Shown in pieces: positions 11,990 to 23,315 of a stretch of DNA of 64,000 bases. The translations under genes were made by a program, and so were the position numbers. The notes under the pieces were generated by a model. The model was not told where the DNA came from and made no database searches. It saw nothing but the letters and a program-made list of their open reading frames with translations. The stretch comes from Magnaporthiopsis rhizophila. Lineage: Eukaryota > Ascomycota > Sordariomycetes > Magnaporthales > Magnaporthaceae. Position 1 is the stretch's first letter; every line of letters starts with the position of its first letter. Location of the stretch: contig PYSS01000006.1 in the NCBI GenBank assembly GCA_003049465.1, forward strand, positions 1 through 64,000. Reading direction: 5' to 3'.

Positions 11990-13152
11990 GTGCCACTTCC
12001 CAAGCTGCGATGCAGCCTAGCAGCGCCATTCAGACGAATTCGCATCCTTCCACAGTAGTACCCTTCCCGAGCTCGACGAGCGAAGCCAGCACCCCTCGAC
12101 CGGCTGCAGGCAACGAGCCCGACGACGGCAAGAAGAAGAAGCGCTCTCTGTTTGGCTTTGGCAAGAAGAAGGCCGAAGATTCTGAGGTGCCGGCTGCCGC
12201 CGCAGCCAGCACTTCGGCCCCGCGAGAATCGCCCTCGAGGCGGACGACGGGGTCACCCAACAGGGTCCCGACGTCGCCTGTGCGGTCGACATCCCCACAC
12301 CTGTCTCCCCGTCTGGCGTCGCCGGCGGGTTCGCAGATCTTCGAGCGCGACGTGCAAGAGTCCGTCTCGGCGCTCCCCACGTCGCCCGCGATCCCGTCCC
12401 ACATCACGACCGAGGACTTCATCCCGCCCGTCCTGGACGCCTCCTCCGAGGCCATAACCGACGACCGCATCGACCCGGACACGGTCGAGATCGTGACGCA
12501 CTCGTCGCACCAGCCGGCCTCGGCCGCCGTCGTGGCCGGACAGCAGCTTCACCAGCAGCTGAGCCAGTCGTCCTCCATCTATGAACAGGGCGGCGCCGGC
12601 GCGGCGGCCGCCTCATGGGCCGAGCAGCTGGCGAGTTTTGAGCACGCCGGCCCGGCTGCCGGCATGGGCGGCGACTCGGCGAGCAACTACGGATCGCTCG
12701 ACGTGGCCGACGTGCGCCGTCTCTCCTTCATCTCCTTCGCCGACGTGGTGCAGGCAGAACAGGGGGCCCACGGCCACGGTCCCGGCCCGTCCGCCTCGCG
12801 GGACAGCATCCACTTGGCCGGTCTGACCAGCCTCAGTGCCCTCGGCGGGGCTTCCCGGCCCGGCGCGCGGTCGCCGTCGCCGATCCGCTCGCCCGTGTCG
12901 TCGCAGGGCGGCGGCATGTCCTCGTCCCCGCCCACGTCCAAGTCGGGCAGCATCCGCGGCCTGGAGACGTCGCCCACGCGTAAGCCGCTGGCGGTGACGA
13001 CCGCCGGTGGGCCCCTCAGCCCCGGCAGCCCGCCCTCTGGCATGGTGCTGCCGGAAGGCGAGCTCAAGGTCGAGACCATGGCGCAGGCCCTGCGTCGGAC
13101 GGCGAGCACCGACCTCAGCGCCATGAGGAGCTTACCGCAGAGCCCGATCTAG
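11986..13152 (+). CDS. Ser/Pro-rich conserved-looking fungal protein, function unknown
   Basis: Single-exon, 388-residue protein that I cannot assign to a function. The start is the first in-frame ATG (11986), with A at -3; the open frame continues upstream without any Met, so it is probably leader. Residues ~45-62 form a basic patch (KKKKR, then FGFGKKK). Residues ~70-115 are Ser/Pro/Arg-rich with many SP and TSP sites, candidates for proline-directed phosphorylation. A more ordered block follows, HITTEDFIPPVLD, leading into an acidic DDRIDPDTVEIV stretch. The most conserved-looking segment is NYGSLDVADVRRLSFISFAD at about 234-253, in which RRLS and the following Ser suit a kinase or 14-3-3-type site. 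The C-terminus returns to SPS/PSP low complexity. No signal peptide or membrane segment is visible. It is probably cytosolic or nuclear and largely disordered (inference). Confidence 0.78.
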   Translation: MSATSQAAMQPSSAIQTNSHPSTVVPFPSSTSEASTPRPAAGNEPDDGKKKKRSLFGFGKKKAEDSEVPAAAAASTSAPRESPSRRTTGSPNRVPTSPVRSTSPHLSPRLASPAGSQIFERDVQESVSALPTSPAIPSHITTEDFIPPVLDASSEAITDDRIDPDTVEIVTHSSHQPASAAVVAGQQLHQQLSQSSSIYEQGGAGAAAASWAEQLASFEHAGPAAGMGGDSASNYGSLDVADVRRLSFISFADVVQAEQGAHGHGPGPSASRDSIHLAGLTSLSALGGASRPGARSPSPIRSPVSSQGGGMSSSPPTSKSGSIRGLETSPTRKPLAVTTAGGPLSPGSPPSGMVLPEGELKVETMAQALRRTASTDLSAMRSLPQSPI

Positions 13153-15818
13153 GACCCTTCGCGCTAGTTTTGGATCATGTTGCGCTGAGAGCAGGTGTGC
13201 GGCGTTTTTGAGGGATGCGGATAGTTTGGAGGAAAGGGTGTTTTTTTTCTTCTTATTTTTTTACTTTCTAGAATTGGCTGTTTTGCTGCGTTTTCATGAT
13301 GGATACACCCCCAGTTGTTTACTTTTTTCTTTCTTCCGGACTTGGGTTCAATCCCACTGCTAGGTAGTCTCTCCTCGTTCCTCCCTCTATTCTTTTCTTT
13401 CTCCTTTCTTTCTTGGTGTGGGAATTGGGAAACCGAAGATTGGAGTTTATGAGGGCCCAAAGTCCACTGCTTGCTTTTGATTTTTTTTTTTTTTTTTTTC
13501 TTGTTCGTGGCGAGCGCTGTGCTTCCTTTTCTGTTGGTTCTCGTCCGTTTGATGATAGTCTGTCTACCTTGGCCAAATATTTGACGCTGAAATTAAGAGG
13601 AAACCTTTGATTGTTCACCTGTTATTGGCAACTACTGGGGTGAACAAGGTCGGATGCGGATGAGTTGCTTGTGCGGGCTGTTTTGTGTGGTAGGGGCTGA
13701 AATGAGCCGACGGAGGGGCGACCGGAGGCCGTCCATGAGGAAGACCCCAGCCGAGGTCTGGAGCGGAAGATTTGGGAGGAGCGAAAGGCATTGTAGCGAT
13801 GAGGACGAGTGTAGCCGAGCCCAGTGCGCCGTAAAAGCGCCACGGCTCGGCATGAACGCAGGGACATATTTGACATCTCGGTGTAACGCACTGGCACATA
13901 CCTAACCTACCTTCCTACTATATATTGCCGCCGGATCGGCACGACAGAACCTCCCCCGCGGACCGGCGCCGAACCTCGGAAAACCCGAAGGGGACGGTAG
14001 GCAGGGTTTGACGCTGACACCCCGTGTGTGTGTGTGTGTGTTGCTGCTACTAGCTTTCTTTTCCGTGCATGGGTCTACCTGTGTAGGTTATCCGACCCGA
14101 ATGGCTTTGCCGGTTTCCGGCCGGCATGGAAAAAGATGCTGACTAGGCTTTGCGTGGGGCGAGTCTAGAAGAGGTGGAAAGAAGCCTCCGAGGCGACGCA
14201 CGAGCCCCGTGGTGTGAGGACTTGGTTTGTTGCGTACCTACCTAGACACCTAGTGTAGATACATCTTGAGTATAGGTGTCAGGCAAGTGTGAGACGAACG
14301 ACAGTCTTTTGGAACATCGAGGCTGGTCGTGATCGAGGGGAGGAGAGGACACGAGAGAGACATGACAAAGTTTCGAGGAGAGGAGATCGACAACAGCACG
14401 CCATCTGCTGCGACACTCATTATCTATGTAACTGTAAGAACCCCTCACTCTTCGGTCTGAACAAGGGGAAGTCAGTTCACAAATTGAACACGAACTCAAA
14501 CCTTTTCATTGTTTGTATCTTCTCAAAACACAAGAATCTCCAAAACTTGCAAACTTGGCAACGCCAGTCAATCAAACGGCACACGGGGGAATCCTCGTAT
14601 TTGAATTTTTGCCTGCACAAACCTACCTGAGGTGTGTCAAACAAATCCGTCAGGACCGTTTCTTATTGACGAAACGAACGCGCGGGGGACTTGGGTTGGA
14701 TTGGTGAGGCAACCTCTTTGGTTTCTGGGGTCGTGGTGCTTCTTGGGTTTGACGAGCGGGTGTGCATGTAGCCTCTCTCGAGGGTCACAAAAGGTTAAAT
14801 CTCCCTCTCCTCAGGGTCTTTCCTAATCGGGATGGATGGGTCGGGTCCGTACATTTGCACATAGGAAAATGCAAGGCTGTCTGCCACTCCAAGGGCCTGG
14901 GTGGTCCACCGATTTAATCTTTGTGATACCCTTAGAGGTGCATGTGCTGTAATGTCGATCTGCAGCTGCCAGGCGTGCGTGAACCTTGGGCGAACAGAAG
15001 TCTGCCCGAGAGCGGGACCCGGCGAACTGCAGCATGGGATGCGGTGAGGATCACGACATATTCGTATGGGTCCGATGCTAGGCCGCCCTTACATCGATGG
15101 CCTTTCCGCTCCGTCAGTCAGCGCAGCGCAGTTGCAGTGGACTGAGTGACTGACAGGGTCTGGGCCCGCCGTGGAGATCGTGGAGTCGTAACCCTCATAC
15201 CGGGCAAGGTTTCTTTGCTGCGGCATGTTTCCCTTTTCTGTTGCTCGTGCGAGTGGCGGCAGGCAGGTAGGTAGGTGCGGGGAGGGAGAGAGAGGGAGGA
15301 GGGGGCCGGCGATGTTATCGGATAAACACCTTTCGATGTTTTGTTTCTTTCCCCTCCTCCATGCTCCGTCGGAGCGTTGTAGTAGGTCCGATATACCGAT
15401 ACAGCAGTTGTATATAAATGGCTCGTTCTTGGCTTTTTCTTTCTACTTGTGTATCACACTACTGTCCCCATAGGCACCTGGCCTCTAATTTGCCTTTCCA
15501 CGCCTGCCATCTGTACATCACCACCTAGCTACCCGTGCCTTTCCACGAGGAAAAAAGCATCCAGAATTTTCTCCCGTGTGCCAAGGAAGCTTGTATGGAG
15601 CACGTCTGGTTCTCCAATACAGCTTGGGGGATCCATTGTACAGGTACCTATCTAGTCCGGCAGTTATAGATTAACTGTCGGCTTGATCATCTACACATCA
15701 AGACCCGACGAGCCGTCCCAAGCCGTTGGCTCCTTGGCCGTTTGAACGGAGAAACCTTGATCTGAAGTTTGGGATCCTCCACCCAACCCGCTGTTGCCAA
15801 GCCGATAGGCGACGCGCT
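13153..15818. other. intergenic stretch, 2.7 kb
   Basis: It contains T-rich 3' UTR-like sequence (13240-13500, including an 18-T run near 13482), a short (GT)n tract at 14026-14041 and a TACCTACCTAGACACCTAG motif near 14235. A TATA-like site at 15411 precedes the transporter gene. No supported gene or tRNA. Confidence 0.5.
15411..15418 (+). promoter_or_regulatory. TATA-like box upstream of the MFS gene
   Basis: TATATAAA lies about 400 bases before the chosen ATG of the transporter. A long 5' leader would be needed for it to be the core promoter, so this is only a positional guess. Confidence 0.25.
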
Positions 15819-17847
15819 ATGCCTGCGGCCCCTGGCGAAGAGGGCCACAACGGCTCTGGCCCCGAGAAACCGGGGCCCAACACCACCCGTCCTGGGACAC
15901 AAAGCCAAGAAGCTGCAAGAGGGGTTAGGAAGACGCCTCCAGCAGCAGCAACAGCAACAGCAACGACAACATCACCAGCACCAGCTACAATAACAACAAC
16001 AACACCGGCGATCCCTCCTCCGGCCGCCGCGGTATCCCCGTCAGCCGGCAAGCTGCCGTACGACAGCGAGACGGACGACTCGCACTCGAGCGCCGGCGGC
16101 ATCACGGCCAGGACGGGGCCCGACCCGCAGGAGCGGTACAGCTCCTTCGTCGAGGTGCCCGGCTCGGTCTACGATCGCTTCTCGCCGCGCCGCAAGGCCG
16201 TCATCGTCGCCGTCATGTCTCTGTGCTCCTTCCTGACCCCCGTCTCCAGCACCGCCGTGCTCTCGGCCGTGCCCGAGGTTGCTGCCGAGTTCGGCACCAC
16301 AGGCACCGCCATTGGCATCAGCAATGCGTTTTACAGTGAGTTTTTGAGCCGCCGCCCCCTGCCTGACAAGGATGCCGCTTTTCGTAGCGAGGGAGTGTGT
16401 CTGCTAAACTTCTCCTCGTGTGTGGCGATAGTGTTCTTCATGGGAGTGTCTCCCATGTTCTGGGGTCCTCTTAGCCAGACCTATGGCAGGAGAATTGTAA
16501 GTCGTGAGAGACTCCAGGGCACACAGGTGGAGATACGTCTAGGTACCTACTTGTAAGAGACTACGCTACTAACACCAGAGCAGATAAATCTCATCACGGC
16601 TGTGCTGTTCACAGCCTGCAGCGTCGGCACGGTTTTTGCAAGCTCGTTGGAGGTCTTTATCGTTTGGCGGCTTCTAACTGCCTTTGTGGGCACCTCGTTC
16701 ATACTTGTCGGCTCGACCGTTATCAGGTGAGTTTTTCCGCCAACAAACACACACATCCACTTAAAGACGGGAAATTTCTTTTCAGGTAGCTGAACTAACT
16801 GAGTCGTCTTTTTTTTTTTTCAGTGACTTATACCGCCCAACCGAGCGAGCCACCGCCATGGGCTGGTTCCTATTAGGGACGGTCGTTGGCCCTGCGCTGG
16901 GCCCCTTCCTCGCCGGCGCCATCGTGACGTTCAAATCGTGGCGCGTGATATTCTGGATGCAGACGGGACTGGGCGCCCTCGCCCTGACGTTGGTTTTCTT
17001 CCTCCTCCCGGAGACGGCGTACCGGCTCGGAAAGGACGACCTGATCGGGGTGCCGCGCCGCATGAAGATGCGGGTGCTCTGCTCCATGATCAACCCCCTG
17101 CGCGTCATCAAGCTGTTCGTGTACCCGAACCTCACGCTGACGGGGGTCGCGTCCGCGGCGCTCATGTTCAACATGTACAGCCTCCTGACGCCGATCCGCT
17201 ACGTCATCAACCCGCGCTTCAACCTCGTCACGCCCCTGCAGTCGGGCTTCTTCTACCTGGCCCCCGGCTGCGGCTACCTGGTCGGCACCGTGCTGGGCGG
17301 ACCCTACGCCGACTACATGGTCAAGAGGTGGATCGACAGGCGCGGCGGCCAGCGCGTGCCCGAGGACCGGCTGCGGTCCGCCATCGTCGCCATGGGGGTG
17401 GTGGTGCCGGCGTGCACGCTGACGTACGGCTGGGGCCTGGACCGCGACGTCGGCGGCATGCCGCTGGCCGCCGTCATGCTATTCGTGCAGGGCGTGGCCC
17501 AGCTCCTTTGCTTCCCCAGCCTCAACACGTACACGCTCGACGTCATGCAGCCGCGCGCCTCCGAGGTGGTGGCGGGGAACTACTTGATGCGCTACATGTT
17601 TGCCTGCCTGGGCACCGCCATCGTGCTCCCCACCATCTCCGCCATCGGCGTCGGCTGGTTCTGCACCCTGAGCGCCGCCTTACTGGTGATCTCGACTCTC
17701 GGCCTCGTGGCCACCATCGTGTGGGGGAAGGGGTGGAGGGAGAAGCGGGACATCCGCGAACTGGCCAGGCACGCGGAGCGGCGTCGTGCGGCCAACGGGT
17801 CTGAGGGCGGCGAGTCTGGGCCCAAGGTGAAGGAGACTTGGGGGTAG
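15819..17847 (+). CDS. MFS transporter, DHA1 (drug:H+ antiporter 1) type
   Basis: Membrane transporter of the major facilitator superfamily, probably a proton-coupled efflux carrier; the substrate cannot be read from sequence. Four exons: 15819-16335, 16432-16496, 16584-16726 and 16824-17847, 582 residues. All junctions are GT-AG and frame-consistent, with a CTAAC branch before exon 3. Residues 1-125 are a soluble tail, Thr/Ala/Pro-rich then acidic. TM1 starts at about K126 after DRFSPRRKA. The loop 2-3 motif appears as GPLSQTYGRR. Exon 4 carries DLYRPTERATAMGW, GPALGPFLAGAI (motif C-like), PETAYRL, the FYLAPGCGYL helix and C-terminal helices, ending in a basic tail. The frame before 15819 begins with TTG, so the ATG is preferred. 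The DHA1 call rests on the DRFSPRRK and YLAPGCGYL signatures; Qdr/Dtr-like or citrate-exporter-like relatives are possible. Confidence 0.88.
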
Positions 17848-19276
17848 AGAGTGGACGAACGGATCGGCGCCGGCGAAGTTTGTGTTGGCGAGTATACCGG
17901 CCTTGCTATGTGTGGGCTTAATGACCTTGTTCTCTTGTTATGTAAAAAAAGGGTATGGAAATTGTGTTGATATTTTAGGGTGCGGCCTAGACAAGGGGCG
18001 ATTCTTATTTTCTCCATACAAAAGTTCAAAGCAGATAGTTTTTGCCCTGTTTAAAAGGGCGTATCTTGTACAAATAAGTATAAGATGAAATTCGGACTGG
18101 TTAAGAGCCTGTCCAGGACGAAATATTTTACTCTTTTGCCAGTGTTTTGTTGGTAACGACCCTTTTAAGTGCAAAACATATAAAAACGCAAAACACGTAG
18201 TCTAGACCACGCCCTTGATGTCTCATTCATCCTTGTTTCTACTCCAGTTCCGATAAGACATGATGAGCAAAAAGCTCGCTCACGTTGTGCTGACAGGATG
18301 GGACCGTTTTGCCTGCGTCATGCCATTGTAGAAGCGGCGACTGGTATGTCGAAAAGCAAGCTGCGCCGATGGTGGATTCCGGCGTTGATGCTTCAACAAC
18401 GGCGCGGCACTTGGGTCGAGACCAGGGCAAGGGAGCCTGACAGCACGCCAGCCAGGCTACTGAACTGCCAGAGGGCTGGATCCGGGTCACAAGGAGGTAG
18501 GTGGGTGTCCTGAAAATGTATACGTGCTGTGACCAGCGATCAAAATGTGTCGACCTTCGCAACCCGATGCCGTCTTGATGAGAAGAACGAGTTCCCGGGG
18601 ATGAGACCGACAAAAGGCCACCGACCACTGATATTCAAGCCAGGCGCCATGCGGGATGTCGGAATAGGTGGGCCAGAATTGGTACCTGCGCACGAGATCC
18701 ATCCAAGACTGAGGAAGGACAACGATCACTACCTACCTACCTCTATTCACGACAACAGAACAAGTCATGAGTCTTGCCCTTTAAGCCATCATCCTTTGGT
18801 GACGGAACCCCGACATGTTCACACGACGTCGTGGACAAAAGATCCTAGCCCATCGTCCTGACGAGACCTAAACAAGGGGATTTAAATGAGACATCAAAGA
18901 ATGGAAATCATGTGTCTGAGGATGCGGGCTCTGACTACTTAGTCGATTCAGATGGCGCCTTCCTGGGCACCGCCCAATTGTTCGATAGGGAACGCAATGG
19001 CGACGAGGACGCCGAATTCGTCCGCCACCGCCTCAAGTCGAGACACTGCCACCGACCCCTACGGTTACGGAAAAAGGCCTGCCCCGGGAGGGTGCTCCCA
19101 ATCTTCTTGGCGGCACCCACTCGGGGACCCGAATCCAACCGAGCGCTTTATCGCGTTGGGCGATGTAGACAACGGGGTTTTGCGTGACGCATTGACCTGT
19201 GCTAGGCGTCACCTCCTCCCCTAGATGGTGTTTTTGGGTCGTCCGTGGACCCTTGACGGAGATACCTGATGATAGG

Positions 19277-19310
19277 CGGAAAAGTCGGAAAAGTCGGAAA
19301 AGTCGGAAAA
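19277..19310 (+). repeat. 9-bp tandem repeat
   Basis: Four consecutive copies of GGAAAAGTC, the last one degenerate, lie in intergenic DNA. No binding site family is assigned. Confidence 0.8.
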
Positions 19311-20855
19311 TCGGGCCCTTTTCGGTCTACCACGTTCCTCTCTATCGGTACGACAATCCGTTACTTGGGGCCTACGCTTCCGGACGGCGCTTGCGGCTTT
19401 GATATTATTCGCGGCACTGGGATGAGCGTCCGTGGGGAGCGGATGGGATATCCACAGGCTGTATTCAGGTCCAGATGCTGGCTCATGTCGTCTTTGTCAT
19501 CCTTGGCGGCGGCAGCGGCGGTGACCTTGTCTTTTGTATGACGGTGCCACGGCCATTCCCTGCCTTCAAGGGCCAGTTTTCCTTTTTAAGGCACGCCTCC
19601 GGGTTTCTTTGAATCATGCAAGGCGTTGATATTTCGCTCTTTCCTCCATCTCCCACATTGGTGTCCGGAGCGCAGCACCGCCCTGTATTCTCCCCTATCT
19701 CTTTTCGCTGCTGCCCTGAGAGGCCCTGCGCTCGTCCACAAGCGTCCCATACCATCGACGCGCATCTCTGTTGGATGAGAGAGCGAAGCTCAGGGCATAT
19801 ACTCAGCCTGTTTTCTCGAGCAAGGCATCTCAGCGGCTCTTCTGGCCTTCTTTTTGCTTAATTTCCCTCTAATGCGATGGGTGACATAGGGTCTGATCTC
19901 TAAAGATCTATTTCTCTGATTTCTCATCTCTTTCTTGACCTCCATCTCAGGCGCAGAGATCGGCTTGTCAGATATGGATAGAGTTCCATTCCTACGGGTA
20001 GAGTCCGCTCCGCGTCGTCGCCCTCGACGATGGTGTTCTTCACAGGGCTCAAGCCAGACATCAGTGGCCGCCGGCACTAGTACAGGAGCGGCCTCTCTGT
20101 CCTGGGTTGACTTTAGGAGAGGAACAGGCCTGAGAAAGAGGATGGCGAGCGTGCGCCGTCGCCGTGGCTGTTCTGGGCATGGTAAGTGTGGTGGTGGCCC
20201 TTGAAGGCAGACAGGCACAGGATTTGTATATAAGACGCGACAGACTTTTGACACGGAACCGAACCCAATAACAGAAAGAGCCATTTTGGAACTGCGGATG
20301 GGCGCGCGGAACCGTGCAAGACAACATGCCCGCCGTGCACTGGACGGACCAACTTTTACGCGCTAATGGCCGAGACGACGCGTATGGAGGCAACCTGGTC
20401 ACGGTGTGCCCCATCCTCGATGCCGACGAGAGCGGCTGAGTATTCGCCTTTATACGTCTGCATTTCGCAGGCTGATTTGGTGAAATGGACATGGCTGCCG
20501 GGCTGTTAGTGAAGGACCACCAATGGCCTGATTTGGCTGCGATGCGACGTGGACGGCGCCCCATCCGTCCAATCGTGGCGCTATAAAGAGCAAAGTTACG
20601 TGTACCTCTCTAACGCGACCACCTTAATCGGGCCCCGCACGAGGATGAATGGAGCTGGGCTAAAACCATAAATCATAACAAACAACAAAAACCATCCACG
20701 TCCCGCTCGCTATTGCACGGTTGTTGCCCCAGGACCCCAGACCCGACCCCAGACAACATTGATGCGCCCCTCCGACCCTTTGAGCTGGTAGCTGCTTCCC
20801 CTCCAAGCTCTGGCACAACGCTTTGTTTGCTTGAAAGAGCTGAGCTTCAAAGAAG

Positions 20856-20904
<49 letters not shown>
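20856..20904 (+). repeat. 49-base poly(A) run in the 5' leader
   Basis: An uninterrupted A run ends 24 bases before the ATG at 20929, so it lies in the promoter or 5' leader of the membrane-protein gene. Poly(dA-dT) tracts exclude nucleosomes in fungal promoters; this one is unusually long. Confidence 0.9.
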
Positions 20905-20906
<2 letters not shown>

Positions 20907-20928
20907 CACAATTCCCTGGAAGCTCCCC

Positions 20929-22460
20929 ATGGTCGGTAAGTGCCTGATCTGCTCAGGGGTGGTGGTCTTTATTTCCCTTTTTCCGGCTTGTGCCAAGTNG
21001 GCCAACGCATGGCTGCGCTCGCTGCGCAAGACGGAACTGATCGAGCTGGCCGAGCATATTGGCCTAAAAAAGTACGTCGCATAACCGTATCCGATCCCGC
21101 GTGCCCGGGCAGCAGCGGGCGACGCGACCGTTTTGCGATTGCGACTGCGACTAGCCGCGCGACAGGCTTTGTCACCGCCCGTCGTCGCATCGCGGGCGCA
21201 TCGCATCGCATCGCTACATGGGTTGCGTCGCACATACATACCCCCGCAGATACCAACCGCACAGCGCGCTTTTTTTTATTTATTTTTTTTATGGCTAACG
21301 CGCTGCCCCTCCTCTCTCCCCACAGCTACGATGGACTCAGGAAGGATCTTGAGGCGACGCTGGACGAGTACCTGACGGAGAACTCGGACCGGTTCGCGGC
21401 GGACCCGAAGCTCGGTCCCTTCTACACCCAGCCTGCCCGCACCCGCGGCCTGGGCTCGCCCATCAAGAGGGAAGCGCCCGAGCTCAAGATCGCCAAGCGA
21501 CGCCAGACCAAGGTGCCCGACGAGGTTGTCGGTTCGATGTGAGTATCGATATTCTCATGCTGCGGGTGGGCGGTGGGGGAGACGCGCGCCCGTTCCCAGG
21601 CACAACAACACGAACTGACAACCCCACGCGTCTTGAACCAAAACAGCAGCGACGAAGAATCACAACCATCGCCCCTCGGCGGCGCCGGCGCCGGCGCGAC
21701 CACGACGGCGTTGGCGCGCACGCCGGCGCGCGCCCTGTCGCTGGCGCAGCGGCTCCCGCTGCCGGCGTCGCCGGCCGACGTGGCCAGCGCCGTGGACCGG
21801 AGCACGCTCGTGGTGCGCAGGCGCGTCGCCTCCATGTACGCCGACTCGGGCGTGACCGAGGCGACGCGCGCGGCGCGCGAGTCGCTCTCCACCGTCACCT
21901 CGGTCCTGCTGCTCGTCTCGGCCTTTGAGCTCTACCACCTGCGCCCGGAGCTGCTGGCGGACCGCTACGCCTTCACGGTGCCCGCCATCCCCCGGCTGGG
22001 GATATCGCGCGACCACCCGATTCAGGTGCCCGACATGTTCCTCCTGCTCACCTCTTCCTTCTGGAAGCCTGCGCTGCTGTGGGCCGCCACCAGCGCCTTC
22101 CTGCCCGCCTTCGCCGGCTACTTTGTCAACCTGGGCGCCGCCCACAACCGACCCGGACGCAGACACGCTCCCAGCCCCGGCGGCCACGTGCCCGGCGTCG
22201 CCACGCGCGGCAGGCCCCGGGGCGTCGCGGGCCAGGAGGGGTCCGCCGCCGAGTCGGCCGTCGACCCGCTCACGTACAGCGTCGTCAAGGCCCTGCTCAC
22301 CTACGTCGTCTACGCCCAGGGCGTCAGCTTCTGGGGACTGGCCGACCAGCCGTCGGTCGCGCGCATCAACTCGGCCCTCTACGGCGGCTGGAAGGGCGCC
22401 ATTGTCGGCTGCGGCGTGACGGGGCTTATGGCCATGTATGACGCCGTGTTGCGCAAGTAA
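20929..22460 (+). CDS. membrane protein with N-terminal SAP/HeH-like motif; ambiguous base in exon 2
   Basis: I do not recognise a named family. The core is in three clear segments: ...21071, 21326-21538 and 21647-22460, with GT-AG introns and a CTAAC branch before 21326. The N-terminal part reads LRSLRKTELIELAEHIGL then YDGLRKDLEATLDEYL across the junction: two amphipathic helices with the spacing of a SAP/HeH-type motif, used by some DNA- or nuclear-envelope-associated proteins. A basic linker and an acidic SDEES stretch follow. Three or more hydrophobic segments come next (around STVTSVLLLVSAF, MFLLLTSSFW to ALLWAATSAFLPAFAGYF, and the C-terminal GAIVGCGVTGLMAMYDAV). The ATG at 20929 is followed after 7 bases by a perfect GTAAGT donor and a 62-base intron (20936-20997). 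That splice is in frame only if the N at 20999 is an extra base (368 residues). Read unspliced, the protein has 389. Confidence 0.7.
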
Positions 22461-23272
22461 AGAGAAAGAGAAAAAAAAAACATCAATTTCTTTCTGTTCC
22501 CCTCCCCTTTTCACCTCTCTGCCACACACCCCTCTGTCTTAAGTCTTTGTCTTTGACCGGGGCGTTATCTGGCGTCGTCGGGTTTCCGAGCTTGTTTATT
22601 TCCTTTCGTCTGATACCTCACGCTTCTTAATCGCCCCACACTGCCATTTGTTGGTTTCCTGGTTCTGGAAGGTGGAATATGTGATTGGAGCTTATTTTAT
22701 CTCTTGCGCGCCAGGGGCACATGTGTTTTTCTGTTTTATCTGGCGGTCAATCGATTTTGGGATTTGACTAGTTTTTGGTGGTGGCCATCTGATTGTGTCC
22801 GTGTTTTCCAGGAAACGGGATGTTTTCTTGACTACTTCTCTTTCATGTCCTACCATTGCTATTGCCCACCTTGTGGGTTTTGAATGTTCATATTGTGACC
22901 CCGTCCTGCCGTTTGTTTGTATTTTGCTTTCATTTTTTTCACGTATTCCAGGTTCTTGGGTTCGGCGAGGCAGAGGCCTGGATCTACCGTTGGAAGGGAA
23001 GGATATGTCTGGGTATGGATGGTGGTTGTGTAGCTTAGAGCTAGGGCTCTGGGCCGGGTTAGGTACGAGGCGCGCGAAGTTATTTTCGCCGTTGTTGGCC
23101 AGCGAAGCTTGCGAGGATAAAATCCTTTCAGGCTTGCTCGGGCGTGGGAATATATTGTGCCTTTTCCTTGAGCCGTGGCAGGTCCCTGCGTGTGGTTTCC
23201 TGTTGTATGGCTGAGGCATGTGTCGACATCGGGTGTGTTCTTTTAATACACTCCAGAGAAAAAAAAGACATG

Positions 23273-23303
<31 letters not shown>

Positions 23304-23315
23304 TAGTCACCCATC
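22461..23315. other. convergent 3' flanks
   Basis: Shared 3' region between the plus-strand membrane-protein gene and the minus-strand P450 gene. It is T-rich near 22560-22960, with a 27-base A run at 23273-23299, which is T in the P450 transcript sense and starts about 17 bases after its stop codon. No gene seen. Confidence 0.55.

Larger units (their letters stand above)
17848..20928. other. intergenic stretch, 3.1 kb
   Basis: AT-richer 3' flank of the transporter (17880-18200), then mixed sequence. It holds a GGAAAAGTC tandem repeat at 19277-19310, a CTACCTACCTACCT motif near 18730 and a TATATAAG at about 20226. An ATG-initiated frame on the minus strand (20284-19790, 164 residues, strongly basic) has no recognised domain and is not called. 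A 49-A run lies at 20856-20904. Confidence 0.5.

Noticed and set aside
13340..13360. GGGTTCAATCCCAC resembling a tRNA T arm
   Set aside because: No A box, anticodon arm or acceptor stem upstream; it lies in 3' UTR-like sequence.
19790..20284. 164-residue ATG-initiated basic frame on the minus strand
   Set aside because: Arg/Lys-rich low complexity without a known domain; no intron or neighbour evidence. Could be a lineage-specific gene but is not supportable.
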